A DNA stretch of 64,000 nucleotides from NCBI GenBank assembly GCA_019912385.1, contig JAIOIW010000047.1, positions 1 to 64,000 on the forward strand, written 5' to 3'. Positions 45,801-53,802 of the stretch are shown piece after piece; the first letter of the stretch is position 1, and each line of letters opens with the position of its first letter. The notes beneath the pieces are model-generated. The model was given only the letters and a program-made list of their open reading frames with translations. It was not told the DNA's origin and did not search any database. This stretch comes from Notoacmeibacter sp. GTDB taxonomy: Bacteria; Pseudomonadota; Alphaproteobacteria; Rhizobiales; Rhizobiaceae. The translations under genes and the position numbers were made by a program.

Positions 45801-46963
45801 GCCGCGAGCGTGTCATAGGCGCGAGCCAGCCGGCGCACGCCTTCCGCCATGTGCTCGCGCGGCGCGGCCGAGAAGCTGAGCCGAAGGGCGTTGGCGTGAC
45901 CGCCGTCGGAGCTGAACGCGGAGCCCGGAACGAACGTGACGCCAAGCCCGGCCGCCCTGCGCTGCAATTCGTCGGCGTCGATTCCAGTCGGCAAGTTTAC
46001 CCAGACGAAAAAGCCGCCCTGCGGTACGCTCCAGTTGCCGCGATTGCCGAATTCAGTTCTGAGCGCCTCCAGCATGCAATCGCGGCGGCTACGGTAGGCC
46101 TTGCGCAGATTTTCCGTCAATGCCTCGGTACCCGCATCCAGCACACGCACGAGCGCCGCTTGGGTCAGCGAGCTGGCCTGCAGGTCCTCCGATTGTTTCA
46201 TCAGGATCAGTTTCCCGATGATATCCTTCGGTCCGGCGACCCAGCCGAGACGCAAGCCCGGCGCGATCATCTTCGAGAATGAGCCCAGATAAAGCGTGCA
46301 TGCTTTCTCGATCGTGCGCTCGCCGGCATCGAGCGCCTGCAGTGTCTGCGACGGTTTGCCGTCATAGCGCAACGCCTCGTAGGGATCGTCCTCGACCAGA
46401 ATGGCGCCATGGCGGCGGGCGGTCGCGAGAAGGTCGTGCTTTTGCGCAGTCGAAAGCGTGGCACCGGTCGGATTTTGAAATGTCGACATGGCGTAGATCA
46501 AACGGACCTGTTTGCCGCCATCATCCTCGAGGCTTTCCACGCGGGCACCTTGCGCGCGCAGCACCTGGAGCGCTCCTGGATAGGTGGGAGACTGGACCAG
46601 CACCCTGTCGCCGGGATTGACGAAGGCGGCTGCGGCTAGATGGATGCCCTGCTGCGAACCGCTGGTCACCAAAATGTTGCCGGGCGTCAGTTCAACGCCC
46701 TTTTCTGTCATGCGCCGGCAGATGTGCTCGCGCAGGGCAGGGCTGCCGGCGCTTGACGAATATTGCAGTGCCTGCCTTGATGCGGCGGGTTCATTGAGCA
46801 GTGCGTTCAATGCGTCGCGGAAAGCGCCAACAGGAAACAGGCTTGCGTCCGGCTCTCCCGGCCCGAAGGATATAGCGGCATCGGGATCGGGTACCGAGGC
46901 CAGCGAGCGAATGGCCGAGGGAACGATCAAGTCAGCATAACGCGAATAGACATGCTGGGTCAT
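45797..46963 (-). CDS. PLP-dependent aminotransferase (class I/II, MocR/2-aminoadipate-type fold)
   Basis: A 388-residue fold-type I aminotransferase. Seen: the substrate and PLP region I-S-F-G-P-G-E-P-D, V-T-S-G-S-Q-Q-G-I-H-L, F-Q-N-P-T-G-A, E-D-D-P-Y-E, and the Schiff-base Lys in G-S-F-S-K-M-I-A-P-G-L-R-L-G-W, with the C-terminal Arg in L-R-L-S-F-S. ATG 46963 gives the family length; upstream in-frame codons give no family match. It overlaps the sulfatase start by 4 bp. In this ABC/ureohydrolase operon it probably deaminates the imported amino acid or its breakdown product. No HTH domain is present. Confidence 0.88.
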   Translation of the reverse strand: MTQHVYSRYADLIVPSAIRSLASVPDPDAAISFGPGEPDASLFPVGAFRDALNALLNEPAASRQALQYSSSAGSPALREHICRRMTEKGVELTPGNILVTSGSQQGIHLAAAAFVNPGDRVLVQSPTYPGALQVLRAQGARVESLEDDGGKQVRLIYAMSTFQNPTGATLSTAQKHDLLATARRHGAILVEDDPYEALRYDGKPSQTLQALDAGERTIEKACTLYLGSFSKMIAPGLRLGWVAGPKDIIGKLILMKQSEDLQASSLTQAALVRVLDAGTEALTENLRKAYRSRRDCMLEALRTEFGNRGNWSVPQGGFFVWVNLPTGIDADELQRRAAGLGVTFVPGSAFSSDGGHANALRLSFSAAPREHMAEGVRRLARAYDTLAA

Positions 46964-46994
46964 TGTTCTTGTCCGTGAATAGGCAAGGAAAGCC

Positions 46995-47750
46995 TCAATG
47001 CAGCAATTGCCTGAGGAACAGCCTTGTGCGGTCTTGGCGCGGATTGGTGAAGAAATCGCCCGGCGGAGCCGTTTCGACGATGCGGCCGTGATCCATGAAC
47101 ACGACCCGGTCGGCGATCTGGCGCGCGAAGCCCATTTCGTGCGTGACACAGAGCATGGTCATTCCGTCATTGGCAAGCTCGATCATGGTGTCGAGCACCT
47201 CCTTGATGATCTCCGGATCGAGCGCGGAGGTGGGCTCGTCGAACAGCATGATGCGCGGCGACATGCATAGAGCCCGCGCAATGGCGGCGCGCTGCTGCTG
47301 GCCGCCGGAAAGCTGGCCGGGATATTTGTCCGCCTGCTCAGGAATATGGACGCGGCCCAGGAAACGGCGCGCCAGTTCCTCGGCCTTCGGGCGCGTCAAC
47401 TTTCTGGCCGACATGGGTGCGAGCATGCAATTTTCGAGGATGGTCATGTGCGGAAACAGATTGAAGTGCTGAAAGACCATGCCGATTTCTCGCCGGATGG
47501 TGCGTATGCGTTTCTTGTCGTCCGTCAGTTCCAGCCCCTCGACCGTAATCGATCCCTTGTCATGGCGTTCCAGCCGGTTGATGCAGCGGATCAATGACGA
47601 CTTGCCCGAGCCGGAGGGCCCGCAGATCACGATCCTTTCGCCAGGGGCGACGCTGAGTTGGATGTCCCTGAGGGCGTGGTAGTCGCCATACCATTTGTTC
47701 AACCCGGTGATCTCGACGGCGGCGGGTTCGGTTTCAGGCATGTCGTTCAT
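46995..47750 (-). CDS. Polar amino acid ABC transporter ATP-binding protein (GlnQ/ArtP-like)
   Basis: A 251-residue ABC ATPase of the polar amino acid group. Seen: Walker A G-P-S-G-S-G-K-S-S, Q-loop M-V-F-Q-H-F-N-L-F-P-H-M, signature L-S-G-G-Q-Q-Q-R, Walker B I-M-L-F-D-E-P-T-S-A-L-D-P-E and the H-loop V-T-H-E-M. It should power the two permeases encoded upstream in the operon. It lies 3 bp after the ureohydrolase gene. Confidence 0.93.
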   Translation of the reverse strand: MNDMPETEPAAVEITGLNKWYGDYHALRDIQLSVAPGERIVICGPSGSGKSSLIRCINRLERHDKGSITVEGLELTDDKKRIRTIRREIGMVFQHFNLFPHMTILENCMLAPMSARKLTRPKAEELARRFLGRVHIPEQADKYPGQLSGGQQQRAAIARALCMSPRIMLFDEPTSALDPEIIKEVLDTMIELANDGMTMLCVTHEMGFARQIADRVVFMDHGRIVETAPPGDFFTNPRQDRTRLFLRQLLH

Positions 47751-47753
47751 CGC

Positions 47754-48707
47754 TCATTTCCCGAAATAACCCGCGCGCACGGCCGCGCCGATAAGGTTGA
47801 AGATGAGGTGGCCGGCGGTGATCGAACTGATCTCGTTGACGTCGCGCGCTGGCATGATCTCGACGATGTCCATGCCGACGACGCGGCCCTTGGCGACCAG
47901 TCCCTTGATTAGGTCGACGGCCTGGCGATAGCGTACGCCGCCTGGCTGCGGCCCGCCGACAGCCGGCATTACGGCCGGGTCGAAACCGTCGGCGTCGACG
48001 GTCAGATAGTAGCGGCCGCCGTCAGGTATGCGATCAAGGATCGCCTTGGTGCCGACGTCCTCCCATTCGTCCGCGGTAATGATGTGGGCGCCATAGTCGA
48101 TAGCCGCCTGGTATTCCTCCATGCGCGCGGAACCTTGACCGCGAATGCCTAGCTGGAAGATCTCACCGATATGCTTCATTTCCGATGCGCGGCGGATTGG
48201 GCTAGAATAGCCCCCGCGCACGCCTTTCACCTCGTCGCGCCAATCGATGTGGGCATCGATCTGAACCAAAGTCACGGGACCCCGGTCGTCGAGTGCGCGC
48301 AGGATTGGAATCGGAATGCCATGATCGCCGCCTATGGCGATTGGCAGCGCGCCTGCGGCAAGGATCTTGCGGATGGCTTCCTCTGCCCTGCCGTAATGGC
48401 CGACATGGTCTGCGGCGCTGGCGGCCACATCGCCCACATCGACGACGCGGATATCCCTGCCGTCGAACAATGGGCCGCCAATGTCGAAATCGTAGTGATC
48501 GATGCCGAGGCTCAGGCGCATTGAGGCGCGCCGCACCGCCGCTGGCGCGCGCGATTGTTCGTTGACCAGTTCATCGATGGCGTAGGGATCGCCGTAGGGC
48601 ATGCCGACGATCGCCACGTCCGCCGACAAATCGTCGAGCGATCCGGTCAGCGGAAAATCCATGAAGGTCTGGTAATCGCGGCGCGGGGGGACAGTAAGTG
48701 CGGTCAT
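47754..48707 (-). CDS. Ureohydrolase (agmatinase/guanidinobutyrase-like)
   Basis: A 317-residue arginase-family hydrolase that should split a guanidino compound to urea and an amine. All six metal ligands are visible: His in G-G-D-H-G, Asp-x-His-x-Asp in D-A-H-I-D-W-R-D, and Asp-x-Asp in D-A-D-G-F-D-P. The loop R-G-G-Y-S-S-P differs from true arginases, which usually carry a different substrate loop, so agmatine, guanidinobutyrate or another guanidino acid is more likely. It lies between transporter genes on the same strand, so the imported compound is probably guanidino in nature. Confidence 0.87.
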   Translation of the reverse strand: MTALTVPPRRDYQTFMDFPLTGSLDDLSADVAIVGMPYGDPYAIDELVNEQSRAPAAVRRASMRLSLGIDHYDFDIGGPLFDGRDIRVVDVGDVAASAADHVGHYGRAEEAIRKILAAGALPIAIGGDHGIPIPILRALDDRGPVTLVQIDAHIDWRDEVKGVRGGYSSPIRRASEMKHIGEIFQLGIRGQGSARMEEYQAAIDYGAHIITADEWEDVGTKAILDRIPDGGRYYLTVDADGFDPAVMPAVGGPQPGGVRYRQAVDLIKGLVAKGRVVGMDIVEIMPARDVNEISSITAGHLIFNLIGAAVRAGYFGK

Positions 48708-48741
48708 CGGGTTTCCTCCAGTATTCTCGTTTTGCGGTCAT

Positions 48742-49416
48742 TTAGTTATCCCGTCGGGAGATCAGATGCGGCTGGAGACGGATTTCGAGCCGCTTCGTCA
48801 GCGCGGAGATGAGCGCGGTCAGGCCCCAATAGATGAGGGCGATAGCGGTGAAGACCTCGACCGGAGAATAGGTGCGCCCGACAATGTTCTGGGCGGCGTA
48901 GGTCAGTTCCGGAACGGTGATCGTCGACAGGATCGCCGATTCCTTGACGAGCGAGATGGTCAGGTTGGTCGAGGTCGGGAGGATGTAGCCCAGAACCTGC
49001 GGTAACAGGACTCGGCGCAGGATGGTCGGGTAGCCCAGTCCCAAGGCATAACCCGCCTCGGTCTGTCCGGCAGGAATGGACAGCAGCGCGCCGCGCATGA
49101 TTTCGGCGGCGTAGGCGCTGGTGTAAGCTGACATCGCGACGAAGGCGGCCATAAGCGGCGACAAGCGCAAACCATAGGCCGGCGCCACGAAAAACAGCAG
49201 GAAGACCTGAATCAGGAACGGAATGTTGCGGAACAACTCCACATAGGCGCCAGCGAACGCGCCGAGCAGGCGCCCGCCATGCATGCGCAGGAGTGCGATC
49301 GCAACGCCCAGCAGGAACCCGACCGGCAGCGAGATCGCGCATATACCAATCGTTCGCGCAAGACCGGCGGCCAGCGATTGCCAGTTGTCGAGGATGATTG
49401 CGAGGTCGAACTGCAT
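48742..49416 (-). CDS. Amino acid ABC transporter permease, subunit 2
   Basis: A 224-residue HisMQ-type permease with about five hydrophobic helices and the ATPase contact loop E-A-G-Y-A-L-G-L-G-Y near residues 120-145. It starts at the last base of the preceding permease gene. A 34-bp gap separates it from the ureohydrolase. The pair forms a heterodimeric channel. Confidence 0.88.
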   Translation of the reverse strand: MQFDLAIILDNWQSLAAGLARTIGICAISLPVGFLLGVAIALLRMHGGRLLGAFAGAYVELFRNIPFLIQVFLLFFVAPAYGLRLSPLMAAFVAMSAYTSAYAAEIMRGALLSIPAGQTEAGYALGLGYPTILRRVLLPQVLGYILPTSTNLTISLVKESAILSTITVPELTYAAQNIVGRTYSPVEVFTAIALIYWGLTALISALTKRLEIRLQPHLISRRDN

Positions 49417-50117
49417 CAGCGAGCCGCCCTTTTGTCATTGTGCTCCAGCCGTCGGGCGACCATGGAGAAGGCGTAGAGAATGATGAAGTAGATTGCGGCG
49501 GCGGTCACGAAGGCGTCCACCGGGCGGAAAGTCTCGGTCATGACATGTTGGGCCGTGCGCGTCAGTTCGACGACCGTGATCACCGAGAGAATGGCCGATG
49601 CCTTCACCAGCATGGTGAACTCGCTGACCATGGGTGGAACGACATTGCGCATGAGCTGTGGCAGGATGACGTTGAAGGCCACAACGTGGCGGGGGAGGGC
49701 GAGCGCTTTGGCGGCTTCAAACTGACCGGTCGGGATGCGCGTCAGGCCGGCGCGGAGGATTTCGGCGATGAAGGCGGCGCTGTTGAACGCCAATGACAAC
49801 ACGCCGGCAACGAGTGGCGACAGGTCGATCCCCATCAGTCCGGGAAGGGCGTAATAGACAACGAGGATTTGTACGAGCAGCGGTGTGCCGCGAATGAAGC
49901 TCGTGTAGACGGCGGCGATCCACCTGGCCGGCGCCAGGCGCGATCTGGCAAGCAGCAACAGGCCGAGGGCGATGACCGTTCCCAGCGCAAAGCCCGCCAG
50001 CGACACTCCAAGCGTGACGCCGGCGCCCGAAAGAAACCTCGGGAACGTGTCGTAGACATTGGAGACATCAAGCACGGAATTCGCATCCTTGACCGGAAGG
50101 GTGAAGCGATCCGGCAA
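49416..50117 (-). CDS. Amino acid ABC transporter permease, subunit 1
   Basis: A 233-residue HisMQ-type permease with R-G-T-P-L-L-V-Q in the second helix, E-I-L-R-A-G-L-T-R-I-P-T-G-Q-F-E-A-A-K-A-L-A-L as the ATPase loop, and four to five hydrophobic segments. It follows the binding-protein gene after 70 bp that hold a stable hairpin. It pairs with the next permease. Confidence 0.88.
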   Translation of the reverse strand: MPDRFTLPVKDANSVLDVSNVYDTFPRFLSGAGVTLGVSLAGFALGTVIALGLLLLARSRLAPARWIAAVYTSFIRGTPLLVQILVVYYALPGLMGIDLSPLVAGVLSLAFNSAAFIAEILRAGLTRIPTGQFEAAKALALPRHVVAFNVILPQLMRNVVPPMVSEFTMLVKASAILSVITVVELTRTAQHVMTETFRPVDAFVTAAAIYFIILYAFSMVARRLEHNDKRAAR

Positions 50118-50145
50118 GGTTCTCCGGATGGCGCAAACGTTCGGC

Positions 50146-50176
50146 GCTTCTGCCCGACAAGTTGTCGGGCAGAGGC
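50146..50176 (-). terminator. Intercistronic hairpin between binding-protein and permease genes
   Basis: TGCCCGACAA (50151-50160) pairs with TTGTCGGGCA (50162-50171), and outer bases extend the stem to 50146-50176 with one wobble. It lies 11 bp past the binding-protein stop without a clear T-tract. Such hairpins commonly protect the binding-protein message and limit read-through so that more of it than permease is made. Confidence 0.6.
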
Positions 50177-50187
50177 AAACCGGTTGG

Positions 50188-51042
50188 TTACCTGGCCCCT
50201 TCGGGCAGATAGCCGCTGGCAGGCGTTTCCATCTCGAAGCCGAACCACTTCATCTGGAGTTCTTTCAGCTTGCCATTGTCGGCCATTTCCCCGATTGCGG
50301 CGTTGATGAAATCGCGCAGGTCGCCGTTGTCCGGCCGCAACACCCAGGCCAAATAGGCCGGATCGCTAATCGGGCCGATCACCTTGAACGTGTCTGGCAC
50401 CTTCTTCATCAGCACGCCCGCGGTGGGCGAGGGAATCGCGATGGCGTCGACCTGGCTGGAGGCAAGCGCTACATGGGTTTCGGGGAAAGAGGTGAAGAGC
50501 TTCGTTTCACCGAAACCGGAACCGCCTTCCGACTTCAGTTCCCCTTCGAAATCCTCAAGCTTAGGCTGGGCGACGGAGGCAAGCTGGGTCGCCACGACCT
50601 TGCCGTTCAGATCCTTGAGCGTGTTGATACTGTCGTCGTCTGCGCGCGCCAAGACCATCACCATGGCCGTGCCAACCGGCCGGGTGTAGGCGTATTTCGC
50701 GGCACGCTCGGCATTGATGGACGTCGATGTCGCCACCAGGTCGAATTTCTTCGCCAGCAGGCCTGGCAGCAAGCCCTGGAAGGGCAGGTCAAGCTGGTTC
50801 AGATTCACGCCGAGCTTCTCGACAACGTAGTCGAGGATATCCTTGTTGTAGCCAACGATCTTGCCATCCTTCATGAACTCGAATGGCTCGAATGCGGCCT
50901 CGGTTCCGACGACAATCTCGCCGCGTTCCTTGATCTGGTCGACAAGCCCCTCGGCGTTTGCGGGCGCGCCGATCAGGAGCGGCGTGAGTAAAGCCGCAGC
51001 CACCAACCGCCAAGTGTTGAGCTTCTTCCTGGTATCCATCAC
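50188..51042 (-). CDS. Periplasmic amino-acid-type binding protein
   Basis: A 284-residue solute-binding protein of family 3. The signal peptide is clear (basic M-D-T-R-K-K, hydrophobic core, cleavage after A-N-A). The mature part has G-E-I-V-V-G-T-E-A-A-F-E-P-F-E-F near the N-terminus and L-D-L-P-F-Q-G-L-L-P-G-L in the ligand region. First gene of the operon, probably the most strongly expressed. Ligand: probably a basic or guanidino amino acid, given the ureohydrolase. GGGGA precedes the start codons; ATG 51042 and 51039 both fit. Confidence 0.9.
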   Translation of the reverse strand: MMDTRKKLNTWRLVAAALLTPLLIGAPANAEGLVDQIKERGEIVVGTEAAFEPFEFMKDGKIVGYNKDILDYVVEKLGVNLNQLDLPFQGLLPGLLAKKFDLVATSTSINAERAAKYAYTRPVGTAMVMVLARADDDSINTLKDLNGKVVATQLASVAQPKLEDFEGELKSEGGSGFGETKLFTSFPETHVALASSQVDAIAIPSPTAGVLMKKVPDTFKVIGPISDPAYLAWVLRPDNGDLRDFINAAIGEMADNGKLKELQMKWFGFEMETPASGYLPEGAR

Positions 51043-51068
51043 AGTTCCCCTTCGTTTTCGGTTTTGGG

Positions 51069-51548
51069 TTAAGGATAGGCACGTCCCGCGTGTTTGAAGG
51101 CGCGGGCGATCATGTAGCTCTCGGAGTCCTTTATTCCGGGAATTTGCGAGAGTTCGCGCGACAGGAAGTCGAACAGACTGGCTGTCGACGGCATCGAGAT
51201 CGTCATGATCACGTCAAAAGGACCGGTGGTGACATAGACGTTGTCGACGAATGAGTAGGTCGCGAGCAGTTCGGCGACGTTGGTGATGTGTTCGCGCGCA
51301 ACATCGAGGCCCACCAGTGCGGCGATGCCTTCCTCGCTGCGGAGCGGGCGTACCACCGCCTGAATGCTGATGCCTGGATCCTCGAGCAGACGCGCCATCT
51401 TGCGTCGGACCGTCGCCTCGGTGACGCCGATCTTCCTGGCGATGTCGACGCTCGACATCCGGCCGTCGATCTTGAGCTGGGAGAGAACCGCCTGTTCGGT
51501 CTCGTCCAGATCACTCGTGCTGACGAATTCCCAATTTTTTGCTTTCAT
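51069..51548 (-). CDS. Lrp/AsnC family transcriptional regulator
   Basis: A 159-residue Lrp/AsnC protein: N-terminal HTH (D-E-T-E-Q-A-V-L-S-Q-L-K-I-D-G-R, then I-A-R-K-I-G-V-T-E-A-T-V-R-R-K) and a C-terminal RAM effector domain (V-D-N-V-Y-V-T-T-G-P-F-D-V). It lies 26 bp before the binding-protein gene on the same strand and diverges from a racemase-like gene. It is the likely sensor of the amino acid that the operon takes up. The domain order and length are normal. Confidence 0.9.
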   Translation of the reverse strand: MKAKNWEFVSTSDLDETEQAVLSQLKIDGRMSSVDIARKIGVTEATVRRKMARLLEDPGISIQAVVRPLRSEEGIAALVGLDVAREHITNVAELLATYSFVDNVYVTTGPFDVIMTISMPSTASLFDFLSRELSQIPGIKDSESYMIARAFKHAGRAYP

Positions 51549-51564
51549 TTTGTCGTAATCCGAT

Positions 51565-51586
51565 TATGATGATGCCATCTATCATA
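51565..51586. promoter_or_regulatory. Possible Lrp operator between divergent genes
   Basis: TATGAT (51565-51570) and ATCATA (51581-51586) form a short inverted repeat in a 92-bp divergent gap. The placement suits an autoregulatory site, but the arms are only 6 bp. Confidence 0.3.
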
Positions 51587-51640
51587 GGAAATCGTCACCA
51601 GCAAGGGGTTTTGTGACGAATTCAGGTTTCGCGACTGGAA

Positions 51641-52375
51641 ATGATTCAAATGCCAATCTTCAAAATCCTTCCCCAACCCCAGGCTTATGGCTATCGCGTC
51701 GGGGTATTGCTGCTCGACCTGACGGAGGCGCATGTCCCTGGCGATACGGCGCATGCGGGGACCTACGACTATCCCGTCCTTTTCAAGGTGATGGAGGGAG
51801 TGCGTGGCGAGAACGTGCTGACTGGCGACAGGATGGTGGAGCCGGCGATCATCAGCGCCGCGCAGGAGCTCGAGCGCATGGGGGTCGAGGCGATTTCCAG
51901 CAACTGCGGGTTCATGCTGAACTATCAGGATGCCGTCAGGAGCGTGGTCAATATCCCGGTGGCGCTATCCAGCCTGCTGCAATTGCCAGGCCTTGCTCGC
52001 ATGATCCGCCCCGACAGGAAGATCGCCATTCTGGCCGGTGCCAAGCGCTTGGTAACCCGCGACCTGCTTCGGCTGGCGGGCCTGCCGGACGAGGCCGATG
52101 TCGTAATCGGCAGCATCGAAGGCACGCCGGAATTCGACAACTTCATGACGGCGGATATCGACACCGATGCATTCGGCAAGCGACTTGAAGAAGCGGCGGA
52201 CACCTTGTTTGAGAAACACTCCGACATCGGCGCGCTTCTGCTTGAGTGCGCAATCTTCACGCCCTATGCAGCTGCGTTGCAGCGACGATACAACGTACCG
52301 ACTGCCGACTTTGTCTCGCTGATCGACTACCTGCACGATCTGACGCATCGACGGGATCGCCTGTCGCGAGCATGA
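51641..52375 (+). CDS. Aspartate/glutamate racemase-superfamily protein
   Basis: A 244-residue protein of the Asp/Glu/hydantoin racemase and arylmalonate-decarboxylase group. Two potential catalytic cysteines are present, S-S-N-C-G-F near residue 88 and L-L-E-C-A-I-F near residue 204, as needed for two-base racemisation. It diverges from the Lrp gene, so it may be regulated by it and act on the same amino acid, for example converting D- and L-forms before uptake products are deaminated. Two ATGs (51641 and 51650) are equally placed. Substrate unknown. Confidence 0.82.
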   Translation: MIQMPIFKILPQPQAYGYRVGVLLLDLTEAHVPGDTAHAGTYDYPVLFKVMEGVRGENVLTGDRMVEPAIISAAQELERMGVEAISSNCGFMLNYQDAVRSVVNIPVALSSLLQLPGLARMIRPDRKIAILAGAKRLVTRDLLRLAGLPDEADVVIGSIEGTPEFDNFMTADIDTDAFGKRLEEAADTLFEKHSDIGALLLECAIFTPYAAALQRRYNVPTADFVSLIDYLHDLTHRRDRLSRA

Positions 52376-52818
52376 TGGGCAAAAGTCTCTGGTGTCGGTC
52401 GCCAGTCAACAGATCAACATAACCGTCGCCCGACGAAGGACGACCGCGAGGCGTAGGAAATCACAAGAAAGAGTCCTTTGCCTACGAACAGGTCAGAACT
52501 CGTCCGACTATGCCAAGGGCAAATGTCTGCTTTCAGGCACAGGCCAAGCTATCACCGACATGGGGGCGCGAAGCGGTCATTGAACAAACAACACCTTCGT
52601 GTCCGCTCAGGGGCCGAAAGTTTCGTTTCGAAAAACCGGAGCGGGCGGGAGTGAATATTGGCTGCACATGCAATGCGCCACCTCAGATTTCTCAAAGCGG
52701 CCGTTCGGCAGGAGGGAGCACGGAATCAGCCATCATGAATCTTGGGCTTTTCGGATCGCATGGCCGGTACAGGCATCCGCAGGGATGACACGGCACCTGC
52801 TTACTCATAGCTTGGGAT
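52376..52818. other. Gene-free stretch opening the second accessory patch
   Basis: No supported gene. Near 52,570 (AGCGGTCATTGAAC) and 52,600 (GTCCGCTCAGGGGCCG) it holds fragments of the dispersed intergenic motif listed elsewhere. Codon-like periodicity is absent. It marks the change from catabolic genes to accessory genes. Confidence 0.4.
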
Positions 52819-53760
52819 ATGCTTCGAAGGTTCCGCAATCGCAGCGAAGATCACATGCAGCGGCAAATACGCGCCGTAATCAAACGGCATGGAGCCGAAT
52901 TGCATGAGAAAGTCCGCATTGCCGACATCATCGATATAAGCAAGCTCGACACACGAGATTTAGGCACCTACGCCTTGCAAGCTCACTTCGATTTCGTGCT
53001 GATCGACGAGAACCAGCGGGCAGTTGTCGCTGTCGAGTTCGATGGTCCTGGACACGATCCAACCAATGACGGCAAGAAGGACTCGATCTGCCAGCAGGCT
53101 GACCTTCCTCTTATTCGGGTCTATGGCTTCGAGGAGGTCCGAAGGATCAAAACGATGACGCTCGTAAGCTATTTGGTTGAGTTGGTTTTCCACGCTCGGG
53201 TCTTCGCGCAGATGAAAGAGGAGGGCAAAATCTCATCAGACGAGCCGTTCGTACTAAGTGGGTTTTTGAAACCTGACGCAAAGCATATTTTCGACAGCGA
53301 GTTCGATTTCGTCGGCAACACGAATGGCAAGCTAACGAGGGCACTGCAGAGGGGTGGGCTGGCTGCCGACGAATTGCCCCATTGGAGCATCAGCCGGTTA
53401 ATGTTGCGGGCACCAGACGGGCGGCTGCATGCTTTCATGAGTATCAACTCTTCAAAAGGACCGATTGTCGGGACTGCAAGCCTACGGGTGATTTTGGCGT
53501 CGTGGGGCTTTCTCGCCAACCTGTGGACAGTCACCTTCGAGATAGCCCAGTTCGCCGACGGAATGGCGGCGGACAACCTGCTCGAAAACATCCGCCTTGT
53601 TGTCGAAGGACACGGGCACGTTGTCACTAGCACCGACGAAGTGCTCGCGGAACTGAAGACACTAGGATCGTTGGGCTATACCCTTGTCATGGGCAGCGGA
53701 GGTGGGGACACCGACTTGCACCTGTTGGCTGCATTCGAGGCAGGCAAAGGCGACAATTAG
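52819..53760 (+). CDS. DUF2726-like nuclease-fold protein
   Basis: A 313-residue protein. Its N-terminal 110 residues match the DUF2726/PD-(D/E)XK-like pattern: H-F-D-F-V-L-I-D, then V-A-V-E-F-D-G-P-G-H, then I-C-Q-Q-A-D-L-P-L-I-R-V. These supply D and E residues of a putative metal site, but the canonical K is not evident (V-E-F-D). The remaining 200 residues carry no motif I can name. The gene is convergent with the RT-protease gene, 42 bp away. The role is unknown; nuclease-fold proteins of this type often occur in defence regions. Confidence 0.7.
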   Translation: MLRRFRNRSEDHMQRQIRAVIKRHGAELHEKVRIADIIDISKLDTRDLGTYALQAHFDFVLIDENQRAVVAVEFDGPGHDPTNDGKKDSICQQADLPLIRVYGFEEVRRIKTMTLVSYLVELVFHARVFAQMKEEGKISSDEPFVLSGFLKPDAKHIFDSEFDFVGNTNGKLTRALQRGGLAADELPHWSISRLMLRAPDGRLHAFMSINSSKGPIVGTASLRVILASWGFLANLWTVTFEIAQFADGMAADNLLENIRLVVEGHGHVVTSTDEVLAELKTLGSLGYTLVMGSGGGDTDLHLLAAFEAGKGDN

Positions 53761-53802
53761 GTCTAAACGTTTTTGGGACGAGGCACCAGCGACTATTCCC
53801 GA

